From: Marinobacter sp. F3R11
Lineage (GTDB): Bacteria > Pseudomonadota > Gammaproteobacteria > Pseudomonadales > Oleiphilaceae
Assembly: GCF_003318275.1 (NCBI RefSeq)
Contig: NZ_QOCH01000015.1
Span: 531,608 to 595,607 of the forward strand
DNA length: 64,000 nucleotides
Direction: 5' to 3'
Part shown: piece after piece, positions 37,673 through 45,858 of the stretch
Position numbering within the stretch: the first letter of the stretch is position 1
Layout: each line of letters opens with the position of its first letter
Program-made: the position numbers and the translations under genes
The notes under the pieces: model-generated
The model's database searches: none
Told to the model about the DNA's origin: nothing
Seen by the model: only the letters and a program-made list of their open reading frames with translations

Positions 37673-38943
37673 CTTATATCAAGGGGATAGAGGAGGTTCC
37701 GGCGTTCATCACGGCGGCAGAAAAAAGAAAACACAAGCTGACAGATACAAAGCAGAAAAAACAGGATCATGAACACGGCACTGCGGACACCCAGCCAGTG
37801 ATTGGCCGCCCCGAATACAATGGGCAACAGGAAAGCCACTGAACAGGCACTCACGAGCAGCAGCCCGGCAACAAAAGCCACATTCTGGCGACTTTCAATA
37901 ATGGCCATTCGCTGCAAACTGCCCATAGCACACCCAAGAGCCAGCCCCAGCACAACTATAAACACACTTTCAGCATACACAGGCAAAGCGAATTCAAAGG
38001 TGATGGTTGCATCCACTCCGCTTATAAACAGTGTCATGGGCGGATAAGACAGCACCAGCAACGCCAGCAGGCCAATCACGAGTGAGCGCCCGACCACTTT
38101 GGGGCTGTCATAGTAATCAGACAAGCCTCCTCCCATAATCTGTGCCAGTGCACCAGGGATAACGAACCATTGCGCGAGCCTGGCGCCAGAGTCCACCTGC
38201 AGCACAAACTGGGAAGACAAGTAATCCGGAAGCCACAACGCCAGTGCAAAAAAGCTCCCTGCAACCACTCCGAAATAAGCCACCAGTCGCCAGATCCTCC
38301 CCTGCCAGAGACACCCGAGCAGTTCGGTTACAGAGGTTTGGGATTCCGAGTCTGTCGCTGTATCTTCCGGCGCGGTGAGCAGTAAAAGAAGCGCAATGAC
38401 AAGCAGCAGGACGATCAGGTAAGCAAGTGGAACTCCCTGCCAGGAAAAAGCTTGATGGAACAGGGGTACCAGGTAATAGGTAAACCCCGCTCCGGTAACA
38501 CCTGCGCCAAATATCCCAAGCACCAGGCCAAGCCGGCTGCGTTTGCAGTTACTGGTTACAAACTGCAAACCGGCACTATAAAATCCGCCGGCCAGGCCCA
38601 GACCTCCGGCTGCCAGAAGATAGCCAGAAAAAGTATCTGTTATCAATAAAATCACCATGCAGACTGCAAGCCCCGCAAGGCATACGAGCATGATACGGCG
38701 GGCGCCGAATTTACTGGCCGCAAGCCCGGCCGGCACCGCTAACAAGGCACTGACTGCCATAGGCATGGCAAGCAGCAACCCGAACTGCAGGTTACTCAGG
38801 TTTAACTCTGCCCGAAGGTGTATACCTACAACAGCGAACAACGTCCAACAACCAGCCGCGATAACAAATCCGGTTACCGCAAGCGGCAAAATTACAGCCA
38901 GTGATACCAGCCGCTCATCCTCAAAGTCCGCATCTGATCCCAT
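37651..38943 (-). CDS. NarK-like major facilitator transporter (divergent)
   Basis: A 430-residue, 12-helix MFS protein immediately upstream of narG, where a nitrate/nitrite transporter is expected. Compared with what I recall of E. coli NarK, the two nitrate-contacting arginines are not there: the TM2 LLRIP motif reads LLAVP (Ala69), and the TM8 GALAR motif reads GALAQ (Gln268). The Asn/Gly-rich nitrate signature is degenerate (GIFGAGVTGAGF). It may be an unusual nitrate/nitrite carrier or have another substrate, so I withhold a gene symbol. Divergent from narX. Confidence 0.8.
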   Translation of the reverse strand: MGSDADFEDERLVSLAVILPLAVTGFVIAAGCWTLFAVVGIHLRAELNLSNLQFGLLLAMPMAVSALLAVPAGLAASKFGARRIMLVCLAGLAVCMVILLITDTFSGYLLAAGGLGLAGGFYSAGLQFVTSNCKRSRLGLVLGIFGAGVTGAGFTYYLVPLFHQAFSWQGVPLAYLIVLLLVIALLLLLTAPEDTATDSESQTSVTELLGCLWQGRIWRLVAYFGVVAGSFFALALWLPDYLSSQFVLQVDSGARLAQWFVIPGALAQIMGGGLSDYYDSPKVVGRSLVIGLLALLVLSYPPMTLFISGVDATITFEFALPVYAESVFIVVLGLALGCAMGSLQRMAIIESRQNVAFVAGLLLVSACSVAFLLPIVFGAANHWLGVRSAVFMILFFLLCICQLVFSFFCRRDERRNLLYPLDISGLPPRW

Positions 38944-38957
38944 CTATTGACGCCCTT

Positions 38958-38971
38958 TTGAACAATTTCAA
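38958..38971. promoter_or_regulatory. Candidate FNR/DNR box in the narK-narX divergent region
   Basis: TTGAA-CAAT-TTCAA is a perfect palindrome with 8 of 10 matches to TTGAT-N4-ATCAA. It sits in the 154-base region between the narK-like gene and narX, 15 bases before the narK-like start codon. No convincing -10 at class II distance on either strand. Two NarL-like half-sites (39037-39043 TGGGGTA, 39059-39065 GGAGGTA, each 6 of 7) are nearby. Confidence 0.45.
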
Positions 38972-39097
38972 AGCTGCATTTCAGTTTCAGCTTTTGCCCT
39001 GAAGCAGGTCAAAGACTATGATGGGAGAATAACCTTTGGGGTAATTGACTATCCTCAAGGAGGTATCAAAGCCCGGCGACTGCAAAGACGAGATTCG

Positions 39098-40957
39098 ATG
39101 AAATCCAGAAGCCCTCTTGTTAACCGGATTGCTATCGTTGTAAGCGCTGTTGTACTGACCTCCATTGTCAGCATGGCTACAACACTTGCGGTTTCAAAAA
39201 GCATTGAAGGTAACGCCACAGCTATCAATCTGGCGGGAGCTTTGCGCATGGGCGCATTCCGGTTACTGTCCCATGTAGCCGGCCCCGGGGTGAGCAGTAC
39301 CAGCGGACACAATATTGCGGACCTTGCCTCTCAGTACGAGTTCAGCCTCAAAGACAACAACATTACCCGGGCGATCCCGATCACTGAAGATCACCCGCTT
39401 GCAAAACAGTACCGGTATATCACAACCTACTGGGAACAGACCCTGCGTCCGGCTCTGCAAAATCACACCCAGGGAATGCCGATCAGCGTGGATATGCTGG
39501 CAGCGACCGAACACTATGTGGGCTCTGTAAACAAGCTTGTCGGTATGCTTGAACAGCGAACCGAAGCACGGATTGACCTGCTGCACCTTATTCAGATCAT
39601 CAGTATGGTGTTTTCCATCCTGATTATCATTGCTCTGTTCGTTGATCTCAGAGACCGGGTACTTAAACCCCTGCGCAAGCTCGTAAGCATTGCAACTGCA
39701 GTGGGTGAGCAGGACTTCACCCGGAAAGCAAACCTGAAGGGAAGCGATGAGCTGGCGCAACTTGGCAGCGCTTTTGACCAGATGAGCAGTGAGCTTGCGC
39801 TAACTTACTACGAGCTTGAGGAGCGCGTTCGCAGTAAAACCGAAGAGCTGAAAAAAAGCCATTCAGCGCTCCAGCTGCTTCACGCTGCCAGCCGTAACCT
39901 GTTCGCCACTCATGACCTGTGTAGTGGTGCAGTTCCCATGCTGCAAGAACTCGAGCAGCTGCTGGGCATAGGCCCGATCCGGCTTTATTTACACGACAAG
40001 GAATCCACAGAGCCGGTTCAGGCGGTTACAACGTCTTCTGTTGAACGCCCCTTCTATTGCCGCGACCACCACTGCAATGCCTGCCTGGCCACCCAGGAAG
40101 TCTATGATGAGCTGCCCATCGAAGATCATGATGGGCGCAGATTGTTATTGCCTATCCGTACGCCGGGCACTCTGCTGGGTACTCTGGAGGTATGGTACCC
40201 CGCTGAGAAAGGTCTTTCGGATACTGCCCGCCGCCTTCTTGAAACCCTGAGCGACCAGTTAGCCACGGCTATTTTCCTTGAACGGCAGATTACCGAGGAG
40301 CAACAACTCACGCTGGCCGAAGAGCGCACAGTCATCGCCCGGGAGCTACATGATTCACTGGCCCAGTCACTGTCCTATCTGAAAATGCAGGTAGCCCGGC
40401 TGCGCCGGCTGAATATCGACGGTGAACAGAAAAACGCCCACGAAGCCATACTGGACGAGCTGAGTACGGGGCTGAACAGCGCCTACCGCCAGCTCAGAGA
40501 GCTGCTCGCCACCTTCCGTCTGAAACTGGATACGCCGGACCTGGCCACTGCTCTGCGAAAGACCATTGAGGAGTTTTCCGGGCGGCTGGGAAAGCCCGTA
40601 AATCTGAAATTCAATCTGCCGCCCCAGACACTGTCTCCCAACGAGGAAATTCATACCCTGCAAATTGTGCGTGAGAGTCTTGCAAACGCAGTCAAGCATG
40701 CCGATGCTACGGAAATCTTTGTGGAAGTAGTTTTTGAATCCCCCCAGGTAAAGGTAAAAATACGGGATAATGGCAAAGGTTTACCTGAAGATGGTCAGCC
40801 GCTGAATCACTACGGCCTGATTATCATGCAGGATCGCGCCCTCACACTGGGCGGACAGGTTACCGTACAAAATCATGACCAGGGCGGCGTTGAGGTCGGC
40901 CTGACATTCGTACCCAAAAGCCGGCATCTGATACCGACCGAAACCTCGGACACCTGA
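39098..40957 (+). CDS. narX: NarX, nitrate/nitrite sensor kinase
   Basis: A 619-residue membrane sensor kinase. It has a first membrane helix (about 11-32), a periplasmic sensory region with the P-box (AINLAGALRMGAF, residues 42-54) that binds nitrate, a second helix near 165-185, HAMP, a central cysteine cluster (CRDHHCNAC), a HisKA_3 box with phospho-accepting His in ARELHDSLAQ (near 418) and an HATPase domain. It phosphorylates NarL. The ATG has only a weak GAG site; a good AAGGAGG lies 35 bases upstream without a usable start. Confidence 0.95.
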   Translation: MKSRSPLVNRIAIVVSAVVLTSIVSMATTLAVSKSIEGNATAINLAGALRMGAFRLLSHVAGPGVSSTSGHNIADLASQYEFSLKDNNITRAIPITEDHPLAKQYRYITTYWEQTLRPALQNHTQGMPISVDMLAATEHYVGSVNKLVGMLEQRTEARIDLLHLIQIISMVFSILIIIALFVDLRDRVLKPLRKLVSIATAVGEQDFTRKANLKGSDELAQLGSAFDQMSSELALTYYELEERVRSKTEELKKSHSALQLLHAASRNLFATHDLCSGAVPMLQELEQLLGIGPIRLYLHDKESTEPVQAVTTSSVERPFYCRDHHCNACLATQEVYDELPIEDHDGRRLLLPIRTPGTLLGTLEVWYPAEKGLSDTARRLLETLSDQLATAIFLERQITEEQQLTLAEERTVIARELHDSLAQSLSYLKMQVARLRRLNIDGEQKNAHEAILDELSTGLNSAYRQLRELLATFRLKLDTPDLATALRKTIEEFSGRLGKPVNLKFNLPPQTLSPNEEIHTLQIVRESLANAVKHADATEIFVEVVFESPQVKVKIRDNGKGLPEDGQPLNHYGLIIMQDRALTLGGQVTVQNHDQGGVEVGLTFVPKSRHLIPTETSDT

Positions 40958-41020
40958 TTATAAAATCAAACGGCAGCCCCATTATGTCGCGATGGCAATT
41001 GAGAGAGGAAGCAAAGCACC

Positions 41021-41680
41021 ATGTCTGAAACACCTGCAAGTATATTGCTGATCGACGATCACCCATTATTGCGCCAAGGCATAAAGCAACTTGTCGAAAT
41101 GGAGCATGACATGGTGGTGGCTGGCGAAGCCAGTAATGCCGCGGACGGGATTCGTCTGGCAACCGAGCTTGAACCTGACCTTATCCTGATGGATCTCAAC
41201 ATGCCGGAAGTCAGTGGCATTGACGCACTCAAGAAGCTGCGGGATCTGAACGTAAGCTCCCGTATTGTAATGTTTACCGTTTCTGACCAGGAGGACGATG
41301 TCGTAGCTGCTCTGCGTGCCGGTGCCGATGGTTACCTGCTGAAGGACATGGAACCGGAAGACATGATCACCCAACTCCACCAGGCTGCGTTGGGTAAAAT
41401 GGTTATCAGTGACAGGCTGACCACACTACTGGCAGAGGCTTTGCGCTCCAACAAACCGCAGCAAACGTCACGACCTGACTTTGACAGCCTGACACCAAGG
41501 GAAAAAGACATTCTGCGACTGATTGCAGAAGGTCTCTCCAACAAGATGATCGGCCGCAAGCTGGATATCAGTGATGGCACAGTAAAAGTTCATGTAAAAC
41601 ACCTGCTGAAAAAACTCAGCCTGCGCTCGCGGGTCGAGGTTGCTGTGTGGGCAGTGGAAGAAGGCCTGCACAAGGGCTGA
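41021..41680 (+). CDS. narL: NarL, nitrate-responsive regulator
   Basis: A 219-residue LuxR-type response regulator. The receiver domain has the phospho-acceptor Asp in [13 protein letters not shown] (near residue 60) and Lys in YLLKDMEPE. The C-terminal helix-turn-helix is [19 protein letters not shown]. It binds TACYYMT heptamers; candidate sites are seen upstream of nosR, moaA and dnr in this window. Encoded 63 bases after narX. Confidence 0.96.
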   Translation: MSETPASILLIDDHPLLRQGIKQLVEMEHDMVVAGEASNAADGIRLATELEPDLILMDLNMPEVSGIDALKKLRDLNVSSRIVMFTVSDQEDDVVAALRAGADGYLLKDMEPEDMITQLHQAALGKMVISDRLTTLLAEALRSNKPQQTSRPDFDSLTPREKDILRLIAEGLSNKMIGRKLDISDGTVKVHVKHLLKKLSLRSRVEVAVWAVEEGLHKG

Positions 41681-41750
41681 GCTATATCAAATCAAGCAGC
41701 GCAGGTTTTGGTTACTCTGGGCAGACTGAATTCACTGCCCGGAGTTGGTT

Positions 41751-42239
41751 ATGACCTTTCCATTGTTTGCTACTCTCCCACTACGCAATAGTCCCCTGGT
41801 CAGCGACACTCTGGCGCTGCTTACTGAATATCTGCCATCACCTTCGCCTTTGCTTGGCACTATAGACCGCGCTATCCCCATGCCCGTAAAACAACTCCTG
41901 GCTGAGGAGCCCCTGAACCGGATCTTTGCAGCCGCCATTGCAGATGGCGAATTTGACGACTTTGAAGGGCGCCGTATCCGTCTGGAATTAAACGGTGGTC
42001 AACCGGGGATTACCTTCGGTCTTTGGGCAGGCCGGCTCCGGGTACTGGAAGGTCCGGGGGAAGCTACCATTCGAGGTTCCCTCTCTGCATTCAAAACCCT
42101 GGCTAAACGCCAACAGGACCCTGACCAGCTATTCTTCCAACGCCGCTTGGTAATTGAAGGGGATACCGAGCTGGGGCTTGCACTGAAAAACCTGCTGGAT
42201 AGCCTTGAGTGGGGCCTCAAACTACCAGAGCTGCCTTGA
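41751..42239 (+). CDS. ubiT: UbiT, SCP2-domain accessory factor of O2-independent ubiquinone synthesis
   Basis: A 162-residue protein with an SCP2 lipid-binding domain (LELNGGQPGITFGLWAGRLRV... GDTELGLALKNLLDS). UbiT is the lipid-binding factor of the UbiT-UbiU-UbiV anaerobic ubiquinone pathway, all three of which are present here. I use the ATG at 41751 with GGAG 6 bases upstream; a TTG two codons earlier overlaps that site. A small GGGCAG/CTGCCC hairpin (41719-41740) separates it from narL. Confidence 0.88.
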   Translation: MTFPLFATLPLRNSPLVSDTLALLTEYLPSPSPLLGTIDRAIPMPVKQLLAEEPLNRIFAAAIADGEFDDFEGRRIRLELNGGQPGITFGLWAGRLRVLEGPGEATIRGSLSAFKTLAKRQQDPDQLFFQRRLVIEGDTELGLALKNLLDSLEWGLKLPELP

Positions 42240-42297
42240 TACTGAAGCCTTGCGCCTATACATCATGCAGCCCTGTGCGATGGTTTAGCGACAGCAT

Positions 42298-43629
42298 TTA
42301 TCGCATATCGAAAAACTCCCGATGCAGCCGCCTGTTCGGAACACCCCACTTCCGGAACTGACTGAACAAGCTATTAGCCATCGCCACTGGACCACAAAAC
42401 CACAGACTGGACTGGGACCAGTCAGGCACGGCATCCCGGATATCTTGTGGCGTCAGTCTGCCATCGGTTTTGCTGCAACGAACAACCAGGTTCACGCCCG
42501 CTGATTCGGCGTCGGCCCGGAGCTTGTTCAGCGCACGCTCGCTAATATCCGGCGTTGCATGAAACAGATACACATTGCGCCCATCCGGCTTCCGGGCCAG
42601 AACATTCATGCGGGCAATGAACGGTGTGATGCCAATACCGCCACCCACCCATATCTGGGTACGACAGTCATCCTCGAAGTCAAAGCCACCGTAGGGTCCT
42701 TCCAACGCCACCTTCATGCCTTCATGCAGAGACCTGCTAACCCGGCGGGTATGATCCCCCAGCTCCTTGACCACGAACTTCAGGCTCCGTGACCCGGGAT
42801 CCCAGCCGGAAGCGATGGTGTAAGGGTGGGCGCCTTCAGACTCATTGGATGTGACAAAAGCAAACTGGCCTGCCTTATGACCCTGCCAGCCTTCCCCAAC
42901 CCTTACTGAACACTCGAACACCCTTAGCTCCGGATAATGGATAATCGATACAATTTCTCCGGTTACCCTACGCGCCCGGGCCGGCCAGCCCATCAATAAC
43001 AGCACAGCTGCCACCGAACCAGCCACTGTCACAATCAAGGTCAACCAGCCAATCGGACCAGTCCAGTACCGGAATTCCATCAATATGAGGCTGTGCCATG
43101 CCAGAGGCAGAAACACAATAGCGAGCAGTTTGTGAGTTTTTCGGAACAGGTGATAAGGGACGGCTCTAACCAAAGCGAGAATGATCAGTAACGCCGCAAT
43201 GTAAAATGCCCATTCGCCCAGAGTTTCCGCCAGTCCCCGTTGGCCTCGAAACCAGGCCTCAAGGCCGGCAAGCTCTTGCTTTGCACCCTGGCGAACCGGC
43301 TTGTCCAGCCAACCCCAGCCCACCATCCATTTAGTGCCCTGCGCCCACCACCAGTGCAGGGTTGCCATTACCAATGCGCCAATCCCCAGCCACTTGTGCA
43401 GGCGATACATCTTGTCGAGACCACCCAGCCAGCGCTCCAGAGTTCGTAACCGCAACGCTAACACCAGAGCCGCAGACATCATGAATACCGCTAGCAGCCC
43501 TGAATACTGCACAAACACATGGCGAAACGGAAAATACGCAAACGGGCTGACCCACAGGCTGTCTGAAAGCAGCCAGCTCCCCGTAACCAGCCCAATCAAA
43601 CCCCAGAAAAACATTGAAATGCGAGTCAT
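42298..43629 (-). CDS. Ferric-reductase-like flavocytochrome (ferredoxin-reductase family)
   Basis: A 443-residue membrane oxidoreductase. The N-terminal half has about six helices with conserved His pairs (HKWLGIGALVMATLHWWWAQ, HKLLAIVFLPLAWHSL) of the ferric reductase-like b-type haem domain. The C-terminal half is an FAD- and NAD(P)H-binding module with HPYTIASGW and the GGIGITPFIARM nucleotide motif. It should move electrons from NAD(P)H across or to the membrane. It is followed by no partner but has a perfect FNR/DNR box upstream. Substrate unknown (iron, quinone, NO or oxygen are possible). Confidence 0.85.
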   Translation of the reverse strand: MTRISMFFWGLIGLVTGSWLLSDSLWVSPFAYFPFRHVFVQYSGLLAVFMMSAALVLALRLRTLERWLGGLDKMYRLHKWLGIGALVMATLHWWWAQGTKWMVGWGWLDKPVRQGAKQELAGLEAWFRGQRGLAETLGEWAFYIAALLIILALVRAVPYHLFRKTHKLLAIVFLPLAWHSLILMEFRYWTGPIGWLTLIVTVAGSVAAVLLLMGWPARARRVTGEIVSIIHYPELRVFECSVRVGEGWQGHKAGQFAFVTSNESEGAHPYTIASGWDPGSRSLKFVVKELGDHTRRVSRSLHEGMKVALEGPYGGFDFEDDCRTQIWVGGGIGITPFIARMNVLARKPDGRNVYLFHATPDISERALNKLRADAESAGVNLVVRCSKTDGRLTPQDIRDAVPDWSQSSLWFCGPVAMANSLFSQFRKWGVPNRRLHREFFDMR

Positions 43630-43690
43630 GAGACATCCTTGAACGAGTCTTTGTTGATCAGCAAGGTACTCTCAGCACGGTTAGGAAATT

Positions 43691-43704
43691 TTGATTTTCA
43701 TCAA
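43691..43704. promoter_or_regulatory. Perfect FNR/DNR box upstream of the ferric-reductase-like gene
   Basis: TTGAT-TTTC-ATCAA matches all 10 consensus positions. It lies 62 bases before the start of the leftward reductase gene. On the minus strand TACCTT falls where a class II -10 would be expected (43663-43668), a weak but well-placed hexamer. This is the strongest single FNR/DNR site I see. Confidence 0.7.
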
Positions 43705-43728
43705 ACAGGCCAGCAACTTACACAGGTT

Positions 43729-44622
43729 TTACACTTGCACCCGGTCCATACCTGGCCTGCCATACCAGTAGCCATCACAGGGGGGCGCCTCAACGAGCTG
43801 CAGAGGGTTAACCTCCGGAGCTTCACCACGGCGGGTCTGATCGAAACGACGAACCACTTCATCCATACCCTTATGCTCCGGGCTCAGGCGCACAGTGGCC
43901 ACCCCCATTTGCGCCATATCCGGCATTTGTCGCATCAGGTCATAACGAGCGCCAGAGAGTGTGGAGGTACCGTTCAGCCGGAACAGTTCCCGGGACTCCC
44001 GGGAGCGCAGCTCCAGGCCGTCGGGGTGCTGCAGACAACGGAATTCGCAGTTATCTTTCGGAAGGTTGTAGTGCCGGGCTGTAAAACACCGGGACGACCA
44101 GGCCAGGGGCAGAAACCCCCAGGCAAACACTTCAGCAGGTAAATCCAGCCCCTCGGCTTCCAGTTCATCAATCAATTGGCGAAGGGTTTCACGGCCCAGC
44201 TCGACCGGCAGGCTCCAGCCCTTTAGCCCTTGTTTTGCAAGCAGCTTCAAAGTTGCGCTGTTGTATATGTTCATGGAAGGGCCAGTCACAAACGGCAGGT
44301 TGTTCTGAGTGGCCAGTTGCAAAGCGCTCTGATCATTGGCTTCTATCAGGTACTCCTGCTGGCTGCATATTCTGCGCAGCAACCGTAAATCCGCCTCGGA
44401 CTCAATCAATGTCTGTGTTGAGAGCACCACTTGCTTGCCGGCATCTTTTAACACGCCAGCAATTTCCAGCCAGTCCGCCAGCTTCAGCTCACGCCGCCGG
44501 GAACATACTGTTTCGCCCAGATACACTGTATCAACCGGCCATTCCGCTGCCTTGGCATAAAAATCAAAAACAGTTTGTTTGGACCAGAACCAGAGAATCG
44601 GGCCCAGCGAGAGTTTCATCAT
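43729..44622 (-). CDS. ubiV: UbiV, U32-family Fe-S protein for anaerobic ubiquinone hydroxylation
   Basis: A 297-residue U32-family protein. Four Cys residues match the [4Fe-4S] ligands of E. coli UbiV: C40 (C39 if the second Met is the start), then C-x12-C-x3-C in [21 protein letters not shown]. UbiU-UbiV replace the O2-dependent hydroxylases of ubiquinone synthesis under anaerobiosis, using prephenate as oxygen donor. It lies 13 bases after ubiU and shares its transcript. The double ATG leaves the start uncertain by one codon. Confidence 0.93.
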   Translation of the reverse strand: MMKLSLGPILWFWSKQTVFDFYAKAAEWPVDTVYLGETVCSRRRELKLADWLEIAGVLKDAGKQVVLSTQTLIESEADLRLLRRICSQQEYLIEANDQSALQLATQNNLPFVTGPSMNIYNSATLKLLAKQGLKGWSLPVELGRETLRQLIDELEAEGLDLPAEVFAWGFLPLAWSSRCFTARHYNLPKDNCEFRCLQHPDGLELRSRESRELFRLNGTSTLSGARYDLMRQMPDMAQMGVATVRLSPEHKGMDEVVRRFDQTRRGEAPEVNPLQLVEAPPCDGYWYGRPGMDRVQV

Positions 44623-44635
44623 GGGTTGTTCAGCC

Positions 44636-45631
44636 TCATTTCCATTTGCGGTGATAAGCGCCGATGGTAGTCAGGCCACCCTCGGACAAACCGGCCAGTG
44701 TGCTGTTCCAGACCGGTTCAACACGGAAGTCACTGGAGTTGGCATCCAACCGGTCCAGCGCCTGACGCCAGGTATGGGCAACATCCGCAATATAGGCGGG
44801 ACTACGTTGCCGACCCTCAATCTTCACCGCGCTGATACCCAGTTCTTTCAGTTCCGGCAGCAGATCGAGAGTGTTCAGGCTGACCGGCTCTTCAATAGCG
44901 TGATACACACTACCCTCTACCTCAAAACGGCCTTTACACAGAGTGGGGTAGCCGGCAGATTCACCCTTACCGTATCGATCGATAAGCACATCGTTAAGGC
45001 GGGATTCCAGACCGTGAGGCGTTTCCTGCCAGCGCACAGCTTTAGCGGGTGAGCAGGCACCACGGGTATTGGGAGATTCGTCGGTCAGATAAGAAGAGAG
45101 ATAACAACGCCCTTCCGCCATGATGCACAAGCTGCCAAAGGCGAACACCTCCAGCTCTACCGGGCTGTGTTTTGCAACACCGCGCACCTGGTCAATGGAC
45201 AATACCCGGGGTAATACAGCACGACGAATGTCAAAGTTGTCTTTGTAAAAATTCAGGGCTTCGTAACTGGTCGCAGAGCCCTGAACCGAAAGATGCCGGT
45301 TAACCTGCGGGTACTTGCTGGCCGCGTATTCCAACAGACCCATGTCTGCCAGAATAATTGCATCCACACCCAGAGCGGCTGCGCGGTCAACAGCGGATTT
45401 CCAGGCGTTCCAGCCATCCGGCTGCGGGTAGGTGTTGATGGCGCAGAATACCCGGGCGCCTTTTTTGTGGGCGTATTCAATGCCCTCAGCTGCACGCTTG
45501 TCGTTAAAGTTGAGGCCAGCAAACTGACGGGCGTTAGTGCTGTCTTTAAACCCCAGATATACGGCATCGGCACCCTTATCAACCGCCACTTTCAAGGCCG
45601 GAAGACTACCGGCCGGGCAAACAAGTTCCAT
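44636..45631 (-). CDS. ubiU: UbiU, U32-family Fe-S protein for anaerobic ubiquinone hydroxylation
   Basis: A 331-residue U32-family protein that forms the heterodimer with UbiV. The four ligand cysteines, starting with LCIMAEGRC, have spacings of 7, 17 and 39 residues, exactly those of the UbiU [4Fe-4S] cluster. It provides hydroxylation of the ubiquinone ring without O2, which suits a denitrifier that needs ubiquinone anaerobically. An FNR-type promoter lies upstream. Confidence 0.94.
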   Translation of the reverse strand: MELVCPAGSLPALKVAVDKGADAVYLGFKDSTNARQFAGLNFNDKRAAEGIEYAHKKGARVFCAINTYPQPDGWNAWKSAVDRAAALGVDAIILADMGLLEYAASKYPQVNRHLSVQGSATSYEALNFYKDNFDIRRAVLPRVLSIDQVRGVAKHSPVELEVFAFGSLCIMAEGRCYLSSYLTDESPNTRGACSPAKAVRWQETPHGLESRLNDVLIDRYGKGESAGYPTLCKGRFEVEGSVYHAIEEPVSLNTLDLLPELKELGISAVKIEGRQRSPAYIADVAHTWRQALDRLDANSSDFRVEPVWNSTLAGLSEGGLTTIGAYHRKWK

Positions 45632-45659
45632 GGGCTATCTCCACACGAAAGTTCGGGAA

Positions 45660-45701
45660 ACCATACTCCTGACCCATGCACCAGACATTGACCTTTGTCA
45701 G
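45660..45701 (-). promoter_or_regulatory. Candidate class II FNR/ANR promoter of ubiUV
   Basis: The box at 45688-45701 reads TTGAC-CTTT-GTCAG on the plus strand (7 of 10 consensus matches, symmetric TGAC/GTCA core). On the leftward strand a TATGGT hexamer (45660-45665) lies exactly where the -10 of a class II promoter should be, 63 bases from box centre to start codon. FNR control of ubiUV is known in E. coli. Confidence 0.6.
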
Positions 45702-45858
45702 CGGAACGATGAGCTGTATTGCATAAAATATGCAGACAACACTTGATGACAAACCGATACAGAAAAACACCCACCATCTCAGGGAGCCCACAAATCTCTC
45801 TGTCTCAAACTGCTACACTTTCTCGCAATGTCTTCAACTAATAATAAGAGACCTCCGG

